Shown here piece by piece: positions 1 to 9,269 of a stretch of 64,000 nucleotides of DNA. Numbering within the stretch: position 1 is the first letter of the stretch; each line of letters begins with the position of its first letter. The DNA is taken from contig CAVQBC010000003.1 of assembly GCA_963710665.1 (NCBI GenBank), forward strand, positions 434,001-498,000, read 5' to 3'. Origin of the DNA: CAVQBC01 sp963710665 (lineage in GTDB: Bacteria; Actinomycetota; Thermoleophilia; Solirubrobacterales; Solirubrobacteraceae). The position numbers were made by a program, and so were the translations under genes. The notes beneath the pieces are model-generated. The model worked only from the letters and a program-made list of their open reading frames with translations. It searched no databases and was not told the origin of the DNA.

Positions 1-443
1 CCGCCGTCTCCGGCGTCGCGCCGATCCAGTCGAGCGAGAAGGCCCGCTTGAGCCCGGCCGCTCGGATGACCTTCATCTGGCTCTGGCTCGGCGAGAAGTC
101 CACGATGCAGGAGTCGTGACCGGCCTGCGGGGGCAGGACGAGTGTCGGGACCACCTTCGAGCGCGTGCCCGCCGAGAAGTCGCGCAGCCGCGCGAACTGG
201 CACTCGAGGACGACCTCGTGCTCGCTATGCCATTCGGGCTGCTCGCGGCGGGTGGCCGCGCTCCAGTAGCGCGCAGCGTCGGTCGCCACGCCCCACGGCG
301 TCGCGCCCCGCCCTACGGCGCCGGCCCAGTAGTCGGACCACCCTCCGAGGCCGGCCCGCCACATCTCGTTGCTCGACTCGGCCAGCCGCTCGAACAGCCG
401 AGGGCTGTACGTGGCAGGGTTCACGACGGGGGGACACAGCACC
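1..443 (-). CDS. PhaC-like alpha/beta hydrolase, N-terminal part (runs off the left edge)
   Basis: About 147 codons are visible, read leftwards from a GTG at 441-443. An AAGGAGG ribosome site (454-460) lies 10 nt upstream of that start. The visible part has an aromatic-rich N-terminal region followed by 'PTLVLPPQAGHDSC' and 'VDFSPSQS'. This matches the position of the 'VPP..N..YILDL...S' segment before the catalytic core of polyhydroxyalkanoate synthases and related hydrolases. The catalytic lipase box would lie outside the window. Its neighbours (hydroxybutyrate dehydrogenase, phasin-like protein) support a role in polyhydroxybutyrate synthesis or turnover. A depolymerase or another PhaC-superfamily hydrolase is equally possible. 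Confidence 0.6.
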
Positions 444-605
444 TGCGGGACACCTCCTTTCCCGCTGACCTTCAGCGGGTGGGAACCCGGCCCAATTACC
501 CGATTCGACACATTGTTAGTAACGGGCCGACGGGCCGGAATCTTCCCGCACACGTGACGATTCAAACGAGCCAACTTTCCGGAACCAGGAGAAGGAGCCC
601 GCAAT
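444..605. promoter_or_regulatory. Divergent promoter region with two palindromes
   Basis: This is the spacer between the PhaC-like gene (minus) and the hydroxybutyrate dehydrogenase gene (plus). CCCGCTGA (462-469) and TCAGCGGG (473-480) form a perfect 8-bp inverted repeat directly upstream of the minus-strand ribosome site. GTTAGTAAC (516-524) is a second perfect short palindrome near the middle, of a shape typical of TetR-type operators. The positions suggest joint control of both genes. The regulator is not in the window. Confidence 0.45.
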
Positions 606-1355
606 ATGAGCGATTTGAGCGGACGCGCGGTCATCGTGACCGGCGCAGCGAGCGGGATCGGCCGCGCGATCACCGAGCGCCTCGTGAATGACGGCGCGGA
701 CGTGCTGGCGGTCGATCTCGCCCCCGACCAGGACGGGCCCGGCGATGCGCACGCCGCGGATCTGACGACCCGCGAGGGCAACCGGGGGGCGGTGGAGGCG
801 GCGCTCGAGCGCTACGGCCGCCTGGACGCGATCGTCCCCAACGCCGGCTTCCAGCACGTCTCGCCGGTGCCCGACTTCCCGGAGGACCGCTGGGACGGCC
901 TGATCTCCCTGCTGCTGACGAGCCCCTTCCTGCTGGCCAAGTACGGCTGGGAGGCGCTGAAGGAGAGCGGCGACGGGCGCTTCGTGGTCATCGCCTCGGC
1001 CCACGCGCTGGCGGCGTCGCCGTTCAAGGCCGGCTACGTGGCGGCCAAGCACGGGGCGCTCGGCCTCGTGCGCACGCTGGCGCTGGAGGGCGCCGACTCC
1101 GGCATCCTGGCCACGGCCGTCTGCCCGGCGTTCGTGCGCACGCCGCTGGTGGAGAAGCAGATCGCCGGCCAGGCGGAGGCCCACGGGCTGCCCGAGGACC
1201 GGGTGCTGACCGAGGTGATCCTGCAGCCCCACGCGGTCAAGCGGCTGATCGAGCCGGAGGAGGTCGCCGGCGTGGTGAGCTTCCTGCTCGGCCCGGAGGG
1301 TCGCGCGTTCAGCGGCTCGCCGGTGACGATGGACCTGGGCTGGACGGCCCGCTGA
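606..1355 (+). CDS. 3-hydroxybutyrate dehydrogenase (short-chain dehydrogenase/reductase)
   Basis: Protein of 249 aa, the usual length for classical SDR enzymes. The NAD-binding motif TGAASGIG is at residues 12-19, the NAG motif has N79, and the active-site pair is Y144 and K148 (YVAAK). The 'NAGFQHVSPVPDFPEDRWD' stretch and a C-terminal 'PAFVRTPLVEKQI' are typical of D-3-hydroxybutyrate dehydrogenases, which interconvert 3-hydroxybutyrate and acetoacetate. The ATG start follows AGGAGAAGGAG. The gene is divergent from the PhaC-like gene and its 3' end overlaps the convergent hydrolase by 47 bp. The SDR family is certain and the substrate is likely. Confidence 0.85.
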   Translation: MSDLSGRAVIVTGAASGIGRAITERLVNDGADVLAVDLAPDQDGPGDAHAADLTTREGNRGAVEAALERYGRLDAIVPNAGFQHVSPVPDFPEDRWDGLISLLLTSPFLLAKYGWEALKESGDGRFVVIASAHALAASPFKAGYVAAKHGALGLVRTLALEGADSGILATAVCPAFVRTPLVEKQIAGQAEAHGLPEDRVLTEVILQPHAVKRLIEPEEVAGVVSFLLGPEGRAFSGSPVTMDLGWTAR

Positions 1356-2133
1356 GGAACTCGAGGGCGTCCACGTCGGCCCGTGGCTCGTCCGTGAAGT
1401 AGAGGTGTCCGGCGCCCGGCCACAGCGACAGCCGGGCGCCGGGGATGGCGCCGGCGAGCCGCTCGCCGTTGGCCGCCGGGATCATGCGGTCCTCCTCGCC
1501 GTGCACCACCAGCGTGGGCACGCGGATGTCGCCGAGGCGGCCGTCGACGTCGTGGGAGAGCGCGGCGGCGAGCTGGGCCCGATAGGGCTCCGGCTCGAAG
1601 GGGTAGCGCAGGCGCTGGACGATGTCCTCGCCGATGCGCTCCGCGTGGTGCTCGCGCGTCGCCGCGCCGTAGTTGTAGGGGACCGAGGCCCACACGGCCT
1701 CCTCCGGCGGCATCGACGCGCGGCGCTCGAAGAACGCGAGCGTGCCCGGCGCGGGCGCCACGTGGCCGGGGCCGCCGGCGGTGGTCGCGCCGAGCACGAG
1801 CGAGCGGACCCGCCCGGGGTGGCGCAGCGCCACCTCCTGGGCGATCATCCCGCCCAGCGAGATGCCGTAGACGTGCGCGCTCTCCTCGCCGGCCGCGTCG
1901 AGCACGGCGACGGCGTCGTCGGCGAGCTGCGCCGTCGAGTAAGGGCCCTCCGGGCGGCCGCTGCGCCCCATCCCCCGGTTGTCGAAGGCGATGACGCGCA
2001 GCCGCTCGGCCAGGACGGGCACGGTCCGCCACCAGCCGGTGGCGGTCATGCCCAGCCCCATGACGAGAAGCACGGGCGCTCCCGCGCCCGTGCTCTCGTA
2101 GTACAGCTCTGTGTCGCCGCTCCGGGCGACCAT
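1309..2133 (-). CDS. Alpha/beta fold hydrolase
   Basis: Protein of 274 aa with the complete hydrolase fold. It has an oxyanion region 'VMGLGMTATGW', a nucleophile elbow 'GISLGG', an acid near 'HGEEDRMIP' and a C-terminal 'GAGH' histidine. It resembles 3-oxoadipate enol-lactonase-type esterases, but the substrate cannot be read from sequence. It starts 13 nt after the phasin-like gene and is probably cotranscribed with it. In that context it could cleave hydroxybutyrate oligomers, which is inference. A Pro/Ser tail of about 15 residues lies antisense to the end of the dehydrogenase gene. Confidence 0.85.
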   Translation of the reverse strand: MVARSGDTELYYESTGAGAPVLLVMGLGMTATGWWRTVPVLAERLRVIAFDNRGMGRSGRPEGPYSTAQLADDAVAVLDAAGEESAHVYGISLGGMIAQEVALRHPGRVRSLVLGATTAGGPGHVAPAPGTLAFFERRASMPPEEAVWASVPYNYGAATREHHAERIGEDIVQRLRYPFEPEPYRAQLAAALSHDVDGRLGDIRVPTLVVHGEEDRMIPAANGERLAGAIPGARLSLWPGAGHLYFTDEPRADVDALEFLSGPSSPGPSSPASR

Positions 2134-2146
2134 GCCCTGGGGAGGG

Positions 2147-2419
2147 TTACTTCTTGAGCAGGTCGCGCGCGGTCGAGGTGTAGAGGCGCGTGACCTCGCG
2201 CGTGAAGTTGGCCTGCGCGCGGGCGGCGTCGGCGACCCAGTCGACCTTGGTCGAGTCAGCGACCTTGTCCTGGTAGTCGGCGACGGTCGTCCACGTGGTC
2301 TCGTAGGCCTCGATGGCGCCGAGACCGGCCTTGCGACCGAAGTCGACGACCTGCTCGTTGATCTCGGTGATCCGCTCGGCGGCCTGCTCAGGGCTGGGAG
2401 TACGGGTCTGGGTAGCCAT
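2147..2419 (-). CDS. Phasin-like protein
   Basis: Protein of 90 aa that is entirely helical-looking and amphipathic, with no cysteine or membrane segment. Phasins coat polyhydroxyalkanoate granules and stabilise their surface. This one has the short single-helix-bundle look of phasin-family proteins, with a body of 'VVDFGRKAGLGAIEAYE' and a C-terminal 'YTSTARDLLKK'. The AAAGGAG ribosome site is well placed before the ATG. The assignment rests on composition plus neighbours (hydroxybutyrate dehydrogenase, PhaC-like gene, acetyl-CoA synthetase). Phasins are poorly conserved, so this is moderate confidence. Confidence 0.65.
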   Translation of the reverse strand: MATQTRTPSPEQAAERITEINEQVVDFGRKAGLGAIEAYETTWTTVADYQDKVADSTKVDWVADAARAQANFTREVTRLYTSTARDLLKK

Positions 2420-2456
2420 GTGAATCTCCTTTGCTGTCTCTCTCTGTTCTTCAGTA

Positions 2457-2473
2457 CTGCTAGCAGAGTAGCA
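2457..2473. promoter_or_regulatory. Candidate operator upstream of the phasin-like gene
   Basis: CTGCTAGCAG (2457-2466) is a perfect 10-bp palindrome. It overlaps a looser TGCTA...TAGCA repeat (2458-2462 and 2469-2473), 38-54 bp upstream of the phasin-like start codon. CTGC/GCAG half sites recall those described for PhaR-type repressors of phasin genes, with a shorter spacer here. No regulator gene is visible nearby. Confidence 0.35.
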
Positions 2474-2536
2474 AGGGATCAGCTAATTGCAAGCACCAAT
2501 TCGCGAGCGCCCCGAAATGACGTGCCCTGCACGGCC

Positions 2537-2592
2537 GGGAGTTCGCCCCCAGCGCACGCGGGAGGCGCCGCGGCGCGGCGGGGCGAACTCCC
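2537..2592 (+). repeat. Dispersed palindromic element, copy A
   Basis: GGGAGTTCGCCCC (2537-2549) and GGGGCGAACTCCC (2580-2592) are perfect 13-nt inverted arms around a 30-nt GC-rich loop. CCGGGAGTTCG on the left and CGAACTCCCAAGG on the right are shared with the copies near 21.8-22.1 kb and, in reverse orientation, near 44.9 kb. The element lies between the phasin-like gene and the 3' end of acs. It could form a terminator-like hairpin, though no T-run follows. Confidence 0.75.
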
Positions 2593-2652
2593 AAGGCCAG
2601 GAGGAGGAGTCCGCCCGTCCACGCGCGCAGATGCCGGTACCGCTGACGCGGG

Positions 2653-4617
<1,965 letters not shown>

Positions 4618-4735
4618 ACCTGCTCCTCTCCTTGGTCATCTCCTCTCCGGTGCTAATCGCCTGAGCCGCCGGATGAGAAACACGTCCGCCGTGAGGCCTA
4701 CCACGCCAGGGCATTTCCTACCAGTCTTCGACACG

Positions 4736-4776
4736 CGCGAGCCGCGGGGCGGCGGCCACCGCCCCGCGGGCTCGCG
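4736..4776 (-). terminator. Strong GC hairpin downstream of the acetate symporter gene
   Basis: CGCGAGCC and GGCTCGCG flank an inner CGGGGCGG/CCGCCCCG stem in one long hairpin. It begins about 20 nt after the stop codon of the minus-strand symporter. There is no clear T-run. It lies between that gene and the acs promoter. Confidence 0.55.
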
Positions 4777-4795
4777 TCGGTCCCCCCGCGAGGCG

Positions 4796-6376
4796 CTACG
4801 CCTGCTCGGCGCCCAGCCCGGTCTCCGACCGGACATAGAGCTCGTGGAACGTGTGCTCGGTGCCGTGCTCCTTGCTGAGCACCGTGCCCAGCCAGCAGCC
4901 GATGAACCCGAGCGGGATCGAGACGATGCCGGGGTTGGCCAGCGTCCAGCCGATCGGCGAGCCCGTCTCGGAGTCGGCCCCCGGCCACACCTTCGGGCTG
5001 ACGATCACCAGGCCGATCGCGCTGATCACCCCGCACAGCACGCCGGTCACCGCGCCGACGGTGTTGAACCGGCGCCACGTGAGCGCCAGCAGCAGCGCCG
5101 GGAAGTTCGCGCTGGCCGCGACCGCGAAGGCGAGGCCGACCATGAACGAGACGTTCAGGCCGGAGCCGCCGATCACCGCCACGGCGATCGCGATCAGGCC
5201 GATGCCGAAGGCGGCGATCCGGGCGACGACCACCTCTTCGCGGTCGGATTCCTTGCCCTTGCGCACGATGCTCGACCAGATGTCGTGGGCCACCGCGCCG
5301 GAGGCCGACAGCACCAGGCCGGCGACGACCGCGAGGATCGTCGCGAACGCCACGCCGGCGATCACCGCGAGGAACAGGTCACCCCCGAAGGTGCCCTCGC
5401 CGCCGCCGAGGTACGTGGCGAGGTTCGGCGCGGCGAGGTTGCCGCCGGTGCCGGCCGCCTCGACGCCCTTCTCACCCAGGAACGCGCGCGCACCGAAGCC
5501 GATGAACGTGGTCAGCAGGTAGAAGAAGCCGATCAGGAACATCGCCCACACCACCGAGCTGCGCGCCGCCTTGGCGTTCGGCACGGTGAAGAAGCGCATG
5601 AGGATGTGCGGCAGGCCCGCGGTCCCGAGCACGAGCGCCAGGCCGAGCGAGACGGTGTCGATCGGCTCGGGCAGGAACGTCCCCGGCCCGAGCGAGAACG
5701 TCGACTCGGGGCCCTTGTTCTCGTTCGCGCGGTTGAACAGCTCGATCGGGTTGAAGCCGACCTTGCCGAGCACGAACACCGACATCACGAGGATGCCGGC
5801 CATCAGCAGCACGGCCTTGACGATCTGCACCCAGGTCGTGGCCACCATGCCGCCGAAGATGACGTAGCAGAGCATGAAGATGCCGGTCAGGATCACGGCG
5901 GGCGTGAAGTCGATGCCCACCAGCGCCTGGATCAGCACGCCCGCGCCGACCATCTGGGCGATCAGGTAGAAGGCCACGACGGCGAGCGTCCCGAGGGCCG
6001 CCGCGACGCGCGCCGGCCGCTCGCGGAGCCGGAAGGACAGCACGTCGGCGATCGTGTACTTGCCGGAGTTCCGCATGCGCTCCGCCAGCAGGAACATCAC
6101 GGTGAGGAACGCGACGAGGAACCCGATGGAGTACAGGAACCCGTCGAAGCCGTAGACGTAGATCAGGCCGGCGATGCCGAGGAACGACGCGGCCGACAGG
6201 TAGTCGCCCGAGATCGCCAGGCCGTTCTGCGCGCCCGTGATCTGGCGCCCCGCGGCGTAGAAGCCGACGGCGCTCGAGGCCCGCTTGGAGGCCCAGTAGG
6301 TGATGCCGAGCGTGATGCTGAGAACGATCGTGAAGATCACGATCGCCTCGACGTTGACGGCGGCGAAGACGGTCAT
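4796..6376 (-). CDS. actP: Cation/acetate symporter, SSS family (ActP-like)
   Basis: Protein of 526 aa with about 13 predicted membrane segments, the size and topology of sodium:solute symporters. 'ISGDYLSAASFLGIAG' near residue 55 and 'GTAGLPHILMRFFTVP' near the middle are hallmarks of the ActP acetate/glycolate branch. It should import acetate with sodium. The start codon overlaps the stop of the DUF485 gene upstream (ATGA at 6373-6376), the usual yjcH-actP arrangement. The divergent two-component pair begins 590 bp away and is the obvious candidate regulator. Confidence 0.92.
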   Translation of the reverse strand: MTVFAAVNVEAIVIFTIVLSITLGITYWASKRASSAVGFYAAGRQITGAQNGLAISGDYLSAASFLGIAGLIYVYGFDGFLYSIGFLVAFLTVMFLLAERMRNSGKYTIADVLSFRLRERPARVAAALGTLAVVAFYLIAQMVGAGVLIQALVGIDFTPAVILTGIFMLCYVIFGGMVATTWVQIVKAVLLMAGILVMSVFVLGKVGFNPIELFNRANENKGPESTFSLGPGTFLPEPIDTVSLGLALVLGTAGLPHILMRFFTVPNAKAARSSVVWAMFLIGFFYLLTTFIGFGARAFLGEKGVEAAGTGGNLAAPNLATYLGGGEGTFGGDLFLAVIAGVAFATILAVVAGLVLSASGAVAHDIWSSIVRKGKESDREEVVVARIAAFGIGLIAIAVAVIGGSGLNVSFMVGLAFAVAASANFPALLLALTWRRFNTVGAVTGVLCGVISAIGLVIVSPKVWPGADSETGSPIGWTLANPGIVSIPLGFIGCWLGTVLSKEHGTEHTFHELYVRSETGLGAEQA

Positions 6377-6786
6377 CGGTCCGCTCCGCTCGTCCCGGCC
6401 GCGGGGGTCTCTTCGCGCGCGGTGCCGCGCTGGGCCATGTCGATCACGCGCTGGCGCAGCGGGTCGTACTCCGAGTTGGAGAAGCGCAGGTACATGATCC
6501 CGAGCACCAGCACCATCACGAACTGCGAGAGGGCCAGGACGTAGCCCACGGTCAGCCCTTCATAGACCGACGAGGCCATGAAGCTCTTGGCGTAGCCGGC
6601 CAGCAGGATGAAGGCCATGTAGTAGCTGAGGAAGAAGATCGTCGCCGGCAGGACGAACCGCTTCTTCTTGCGGATGAGCTCCTGGAACTCGGGCGTGTGC
6701 TCGAGCGCCTCCCAGTCGTACTGCGGAACCTCCGAGCTGCCGGCGTCGGCCGGCTCGCCCGGCCTGGGCGCAGTGGGTGTTGCCAT
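6373..6786 (-). CDS. DUF485 membrane protein (YjcH-like symporter partner)
   Basis: Protein of 137 aa with a hydrophilic N-terminus and two transmembrane helices. The segment 'FQELIRKKKRFVLPATIF' leading into the first helix, and 'LRFSNSEYDPLRQRVI' after the second, are diagnostic of DUF485. Genes of this family sit upstream of actP-type symporters and are translationally coupled to them, as here. The biochemical role is unknown; an accessory or assembly subunit is usually assumed. The gap to the divergent kinase (6787-6965) should hold both promoters. Confidence 0.9.
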   Translation of the reverse strand: MATPTAPRPGEPADAGSSEVPQYDWEALEHTPEFQELIRKKKRFVLPATIFFLSYYMAFILLAGYAKSFMASSVYEGLTVGYVLALSQFVMVLVLGIMYLRFSNSEYDPLRQRVIDMAQRGTAREETPAAGTSGADR

Positions 6787-6965
6787 GCCCTGCTCCTCCC
6801 GTGAAAGACGTGGTGGATCGGGGGATATCCGGCGTACGGTCGAATTAGTGATGATTCGCGCAAAGGGTCGAGCGGGTCGGTGAACGGTCGCTGGAGCGCG
6901 ATGGGCGGCGACCGGTGGGCGATGGCGCCCGCTAGCGTTCGCGCGGTCAGGAGGGAGGCTCGAAG

Positions 6966-8147
6966 ATGGACGTCGCGCTGGGGGTGCTGCTGGGGATGGT
7001 CCTCGCAGCCTCGCTGGCCGCCGGCTGGCGGCTGGTGGCCAGGCCGCGGAGGGTCCTCGATCCCGAGGGCTCGTCGATGCAGGGGGCCGTGCACGCCGCG
7101 ACGTCGCTGCTGCCCCACCTGCGGCGCGGCCTGAGCGCCGAGACCGCGCGGCCCGCCGCCGGCCACCTGCGCATGCTCACCGGCGCCCCGGCGGTGGCGG
7201 TCGCCGACCGCGAGCGCCTGCTGGCCTTCGCCGGCGCCGGCGCCGACCACCACCACGCCGGCGACGTGCTCGGCGAGCTCGTCGAGGAGGGACACGAGTC
7301 GCGCGTGCACGTCGAGCCGCGACTGCACTGCCCGGCCCCCGGATGCCCGCTGCGCTCGGCCATCGTCGCGCCGCTGGTCGTCCAGGAGCACCGCGTCGGC
7401 ACGCTCGTCGCGTTCTACGACCGGCCCGGCCGCCTGCGGCTCGAGGAGTCGCGCGTGGTCGGCGAGGCCGCGGCGCTCGTCTCGGCGATGGTCGAGCTCT
7501 CCGAGGTCGAGGCGCAGGGCGAGCGGCTCGCCCGCGCGGAGCTGCGCGCGCTGCGGGCCCAGATCTCGCCCCACTTCATCTACAACGCGCTCGCGGCGGT
7601 CGCGTCGTTCATCCACTCGCGGCCGGAGGAGGCCCGCGAGCTGCTGATCGAGTTCTCGGACTTCATCCGCTACGCGTTCTCCCGCCAGCGGCCGCACGTG
7701 ACGCTGGCCGACGAGCTGCGCTACGTGGAGAAGTACCTGCGGCTCGAGCAGGCGCGCTTCGGCGAGCGGCTGCGCGTGCGCGTGCAGGTCGACCCCGAGG
7801 TGCTGCAGACGGTCGTGCCGGTGCTCTCCCTGCAGCCGCTGGTCGAGAACGCCGTGCGCCACGGGGTCGAGGCGCGCCCGGGCGGCGGGCGGGTCGAGAT
7901 CGAGGGGCGCGACCTCGGCGGCGACGTCGAGCTGCGCGTGACCGACGACGGCGACGGGATCGATCCCGAGGCCGCGAAGGCGGCGCTCGACGGGCGCGGC
8001 TCGGGCATCGGCCTCGGCAACGTGCACGGGCGGCTGCAGTCGACCTTCGGCCCCGCGTACGGCCTTGAGGTGGAGCAGACGGGCGGAGCGGGCACCACCG
8101 TCGTCATGACGCTGCCGAAGTTCCGTGCGGGGGTGCGTGCCGGATGA
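6966..8147 (+). CDS. LytS-type sensor histidine kinase
   Basis: Protein of 393 aa. It has one N-terminal membrane helix (about residues 2-22), a GAF-like sensory region (about 50-180), a His_kinase domain with the phosphoacceptor H203 in 'QISPHFIYNAL', and a HATPase domain with 'LVENAVRHG', 'DDGDGID' and 'GIGLGNVHGRL'. The ATG follows AGGAGGGAGG. The stop overlaps the regulator start as ATGA. Kinases of this family pair with LytTR regulators and often control transporters of small carboxylates. Flanking symporters on both sides suggest it senses or manages acetate/pyruvate-type substrates, which is inference. Confidence 0.9.
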   Translation: MDVALGVLLGMVLAASLAAGWRLVARPRRVLDPEGSSMQGAVHAATSLLPHLRRGLSAETARPAAGHLRMLTGAPAVAVADRERLLAFAGAGADHHHAGDVLGELVEEGHESRVHVEPRLHCPAPGCPLRSAIVAPLVVQEHRVGTLVAFYDRPGRLRLEESRVVGEAAALVSAMVELSEVEAQGERLARAELRALRAQISPHFIYNALAAVASFIHSRPEEARELLIEFSDFIRYAFSRQRPHVTLADELRYVEKYLRLEQARFGERLRVRVQVDPEVLQTVVPVLSLQPLVENAVRHGVEARPGGGRVEIEGRDLGGDVELRVTDDGDGIDPEAAKAALDGRGSGIGLGNVHGRLQSTFGPAYGLEVEQTGGAGTTVVMTLPKFRAGVRAG

Positions 8148-8890
8148 CCGGCGAGGGCCTCGCGCTGCTCGCCGTCGACGACGAGCGCCCCGCGCTCGAG
8201 GACCTCGTGCGGATGCTCGAGGCCTCGTCCGCCGTCGGGCGGGTCGAGTCGGCGGATTCGGCGGCCTCCGCGCTGGTCCGGCTCGGCGAGGGCTCGCGCT
8301 TCGACGCGCTGTTCCTCGACGTCCGCATGCCCGGGCTCGACGGCCTCGAGCTCGCGCGCATCCTGCGCCGGTTCGAGCAGCCGCCGGCGGTGGTCTTCGT
8401 GACGGCCTTCGACGACCACGCGGTGGACGCCTTCGAGCTGGCGGTGCTCGACTACCTCGTCAAGCCGGTCTCGCGGCAGCGCCTCGACGAGGCGCTGGAC
8501 CGCGTCGGGCGCGCGGTCGGTGGAGGCGACGCGCCTGTCGAGGCCGACGCGCTGGACGACGACGTGCTGCCGGTCGACGCGCCGCGGGGCGGCGGCACGC
8601 GGCTGCTCCCCCGCTCCTCGATCGTCTTCCTGCAGGCCCACGGCGACTACGTGCGCGTGTCGGCCGACGGCGGCCGCTACCTGCTGCGCGCCCGCCTCTC
8701 GGACCTCGACGAACGCTGGTCGCGCCACGGCTTCCTGCGCGTCCACCGCGGCTTCCTCGTCAACCTGCGGCGCGCCGTGGAGGTGCGCCCGCGACTCAAC
8801 GGCACCGCGGTGCTCGTGATGTCCGACGGCTCCGAGGTGCCGATCGCGCGCCGGCAGGTCGGCGAGCTGCGGCGGCGACTGTCCGTATGA
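8144..8890 (+). CDS. LytTR-family response regulator
   Basis: Protein of 248 aa. The receiver domain (about 1-125) has acidic 'VDDE', phosphoacceptor D59 in 'LFLDVRMPG', 'VTAFD' and lysine in 'YLVKPVS'. The C-terminal LytTR DNA-binding domain (about 145-245) contains 'LQAHGDYVRV' and 'GFLRVHRGFLVNL'. It is translationally coupled to the kinase by a 4-nt overlap. It likely activates one or both flanking symporter operons. I did not find an unambiguous paired LytTR direct repeat by eye in the adjacent spacers. Confidence 0.92.
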   Translation: MTGEGLALLAVDDERPALEDLVRMLEASSAVGRVESADSAASALVRLGEGSRFDALFLDVRMPGLDGLELARILRRFEQPPAVVFVTAFDDHAVDAFELAVLDYLVKPVSRQRLDEALDRVGRAVGGGDAPVEADALDDDVLPVDAPRGGGTRLLPRSSIVFLQAHGDYVRVSADGGRYLLRARLSDLDERWSRHGFLRVHRGFLVNLRRAVEVRPRLNGTAVLVMSDGSEVPIARRQVGELRRRLSV

Positions 8891-8948
8891 CACCTCCGAC
8901 CGGCTCGACACGGGCGCCGATCGGGGCGTACGCACGCGGAGCTGGGGT

Positions 8949-9269
8949 ATGAGCGCGCCCCGCACGCCGCGCGACGAGATGGCCGAGGCCACCGCCCACG
9001 GCGGGCTCTACCTGCGGCGGCTCGTGCGCTCCCAGCTCGCGCTCAGCCTCCTGGCGCTCGTCACCTTCGGCGGCATCGTCGGGTCGCTGCCGCTCGCGCT
9101 GTACCTGCTCCCCGGCCTCGCGCGCATCGAGCTGCTCGGGCTGCCGCTCCCGCTGCTGCTCATCGTCGTGCCCCTGTTCCCGTTCTTCCTCGCCCTCGGC
9201 GTGCTCTACGCCCGCCGCGCGGAGGCGCTCGAGCAGGCCTTCCGGGAGCTGGTCGAGCCGCCGGAGTGA
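8949..9269 (+). CDS. Small two-helix membrane protein, symporter partner (DUF485-like role)
   Basis: Protein of 106 aa with two long hydrophobic helices (about residues 30-55 and 60-85) and charged ends. It overlaps the following symporter by GTGA, exactly as the DUF485 gene overlaps the first symporter, so I infer an equivalent small-subunit role. The sequence does not match the DUF485 motif closely. The gene sits 58 bp after the response regulator, probably in the same operon. Confidence 0.8.
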   Translation: MSAPRTPRDEMAEATAHGGLYLRRLVRSQLALSLLALVTFGGIVGSLPLALYLLPGLARIELLGLPLPLLLIVVPLFPFFLALGVLYARRAEALEQAFRELVEPPE

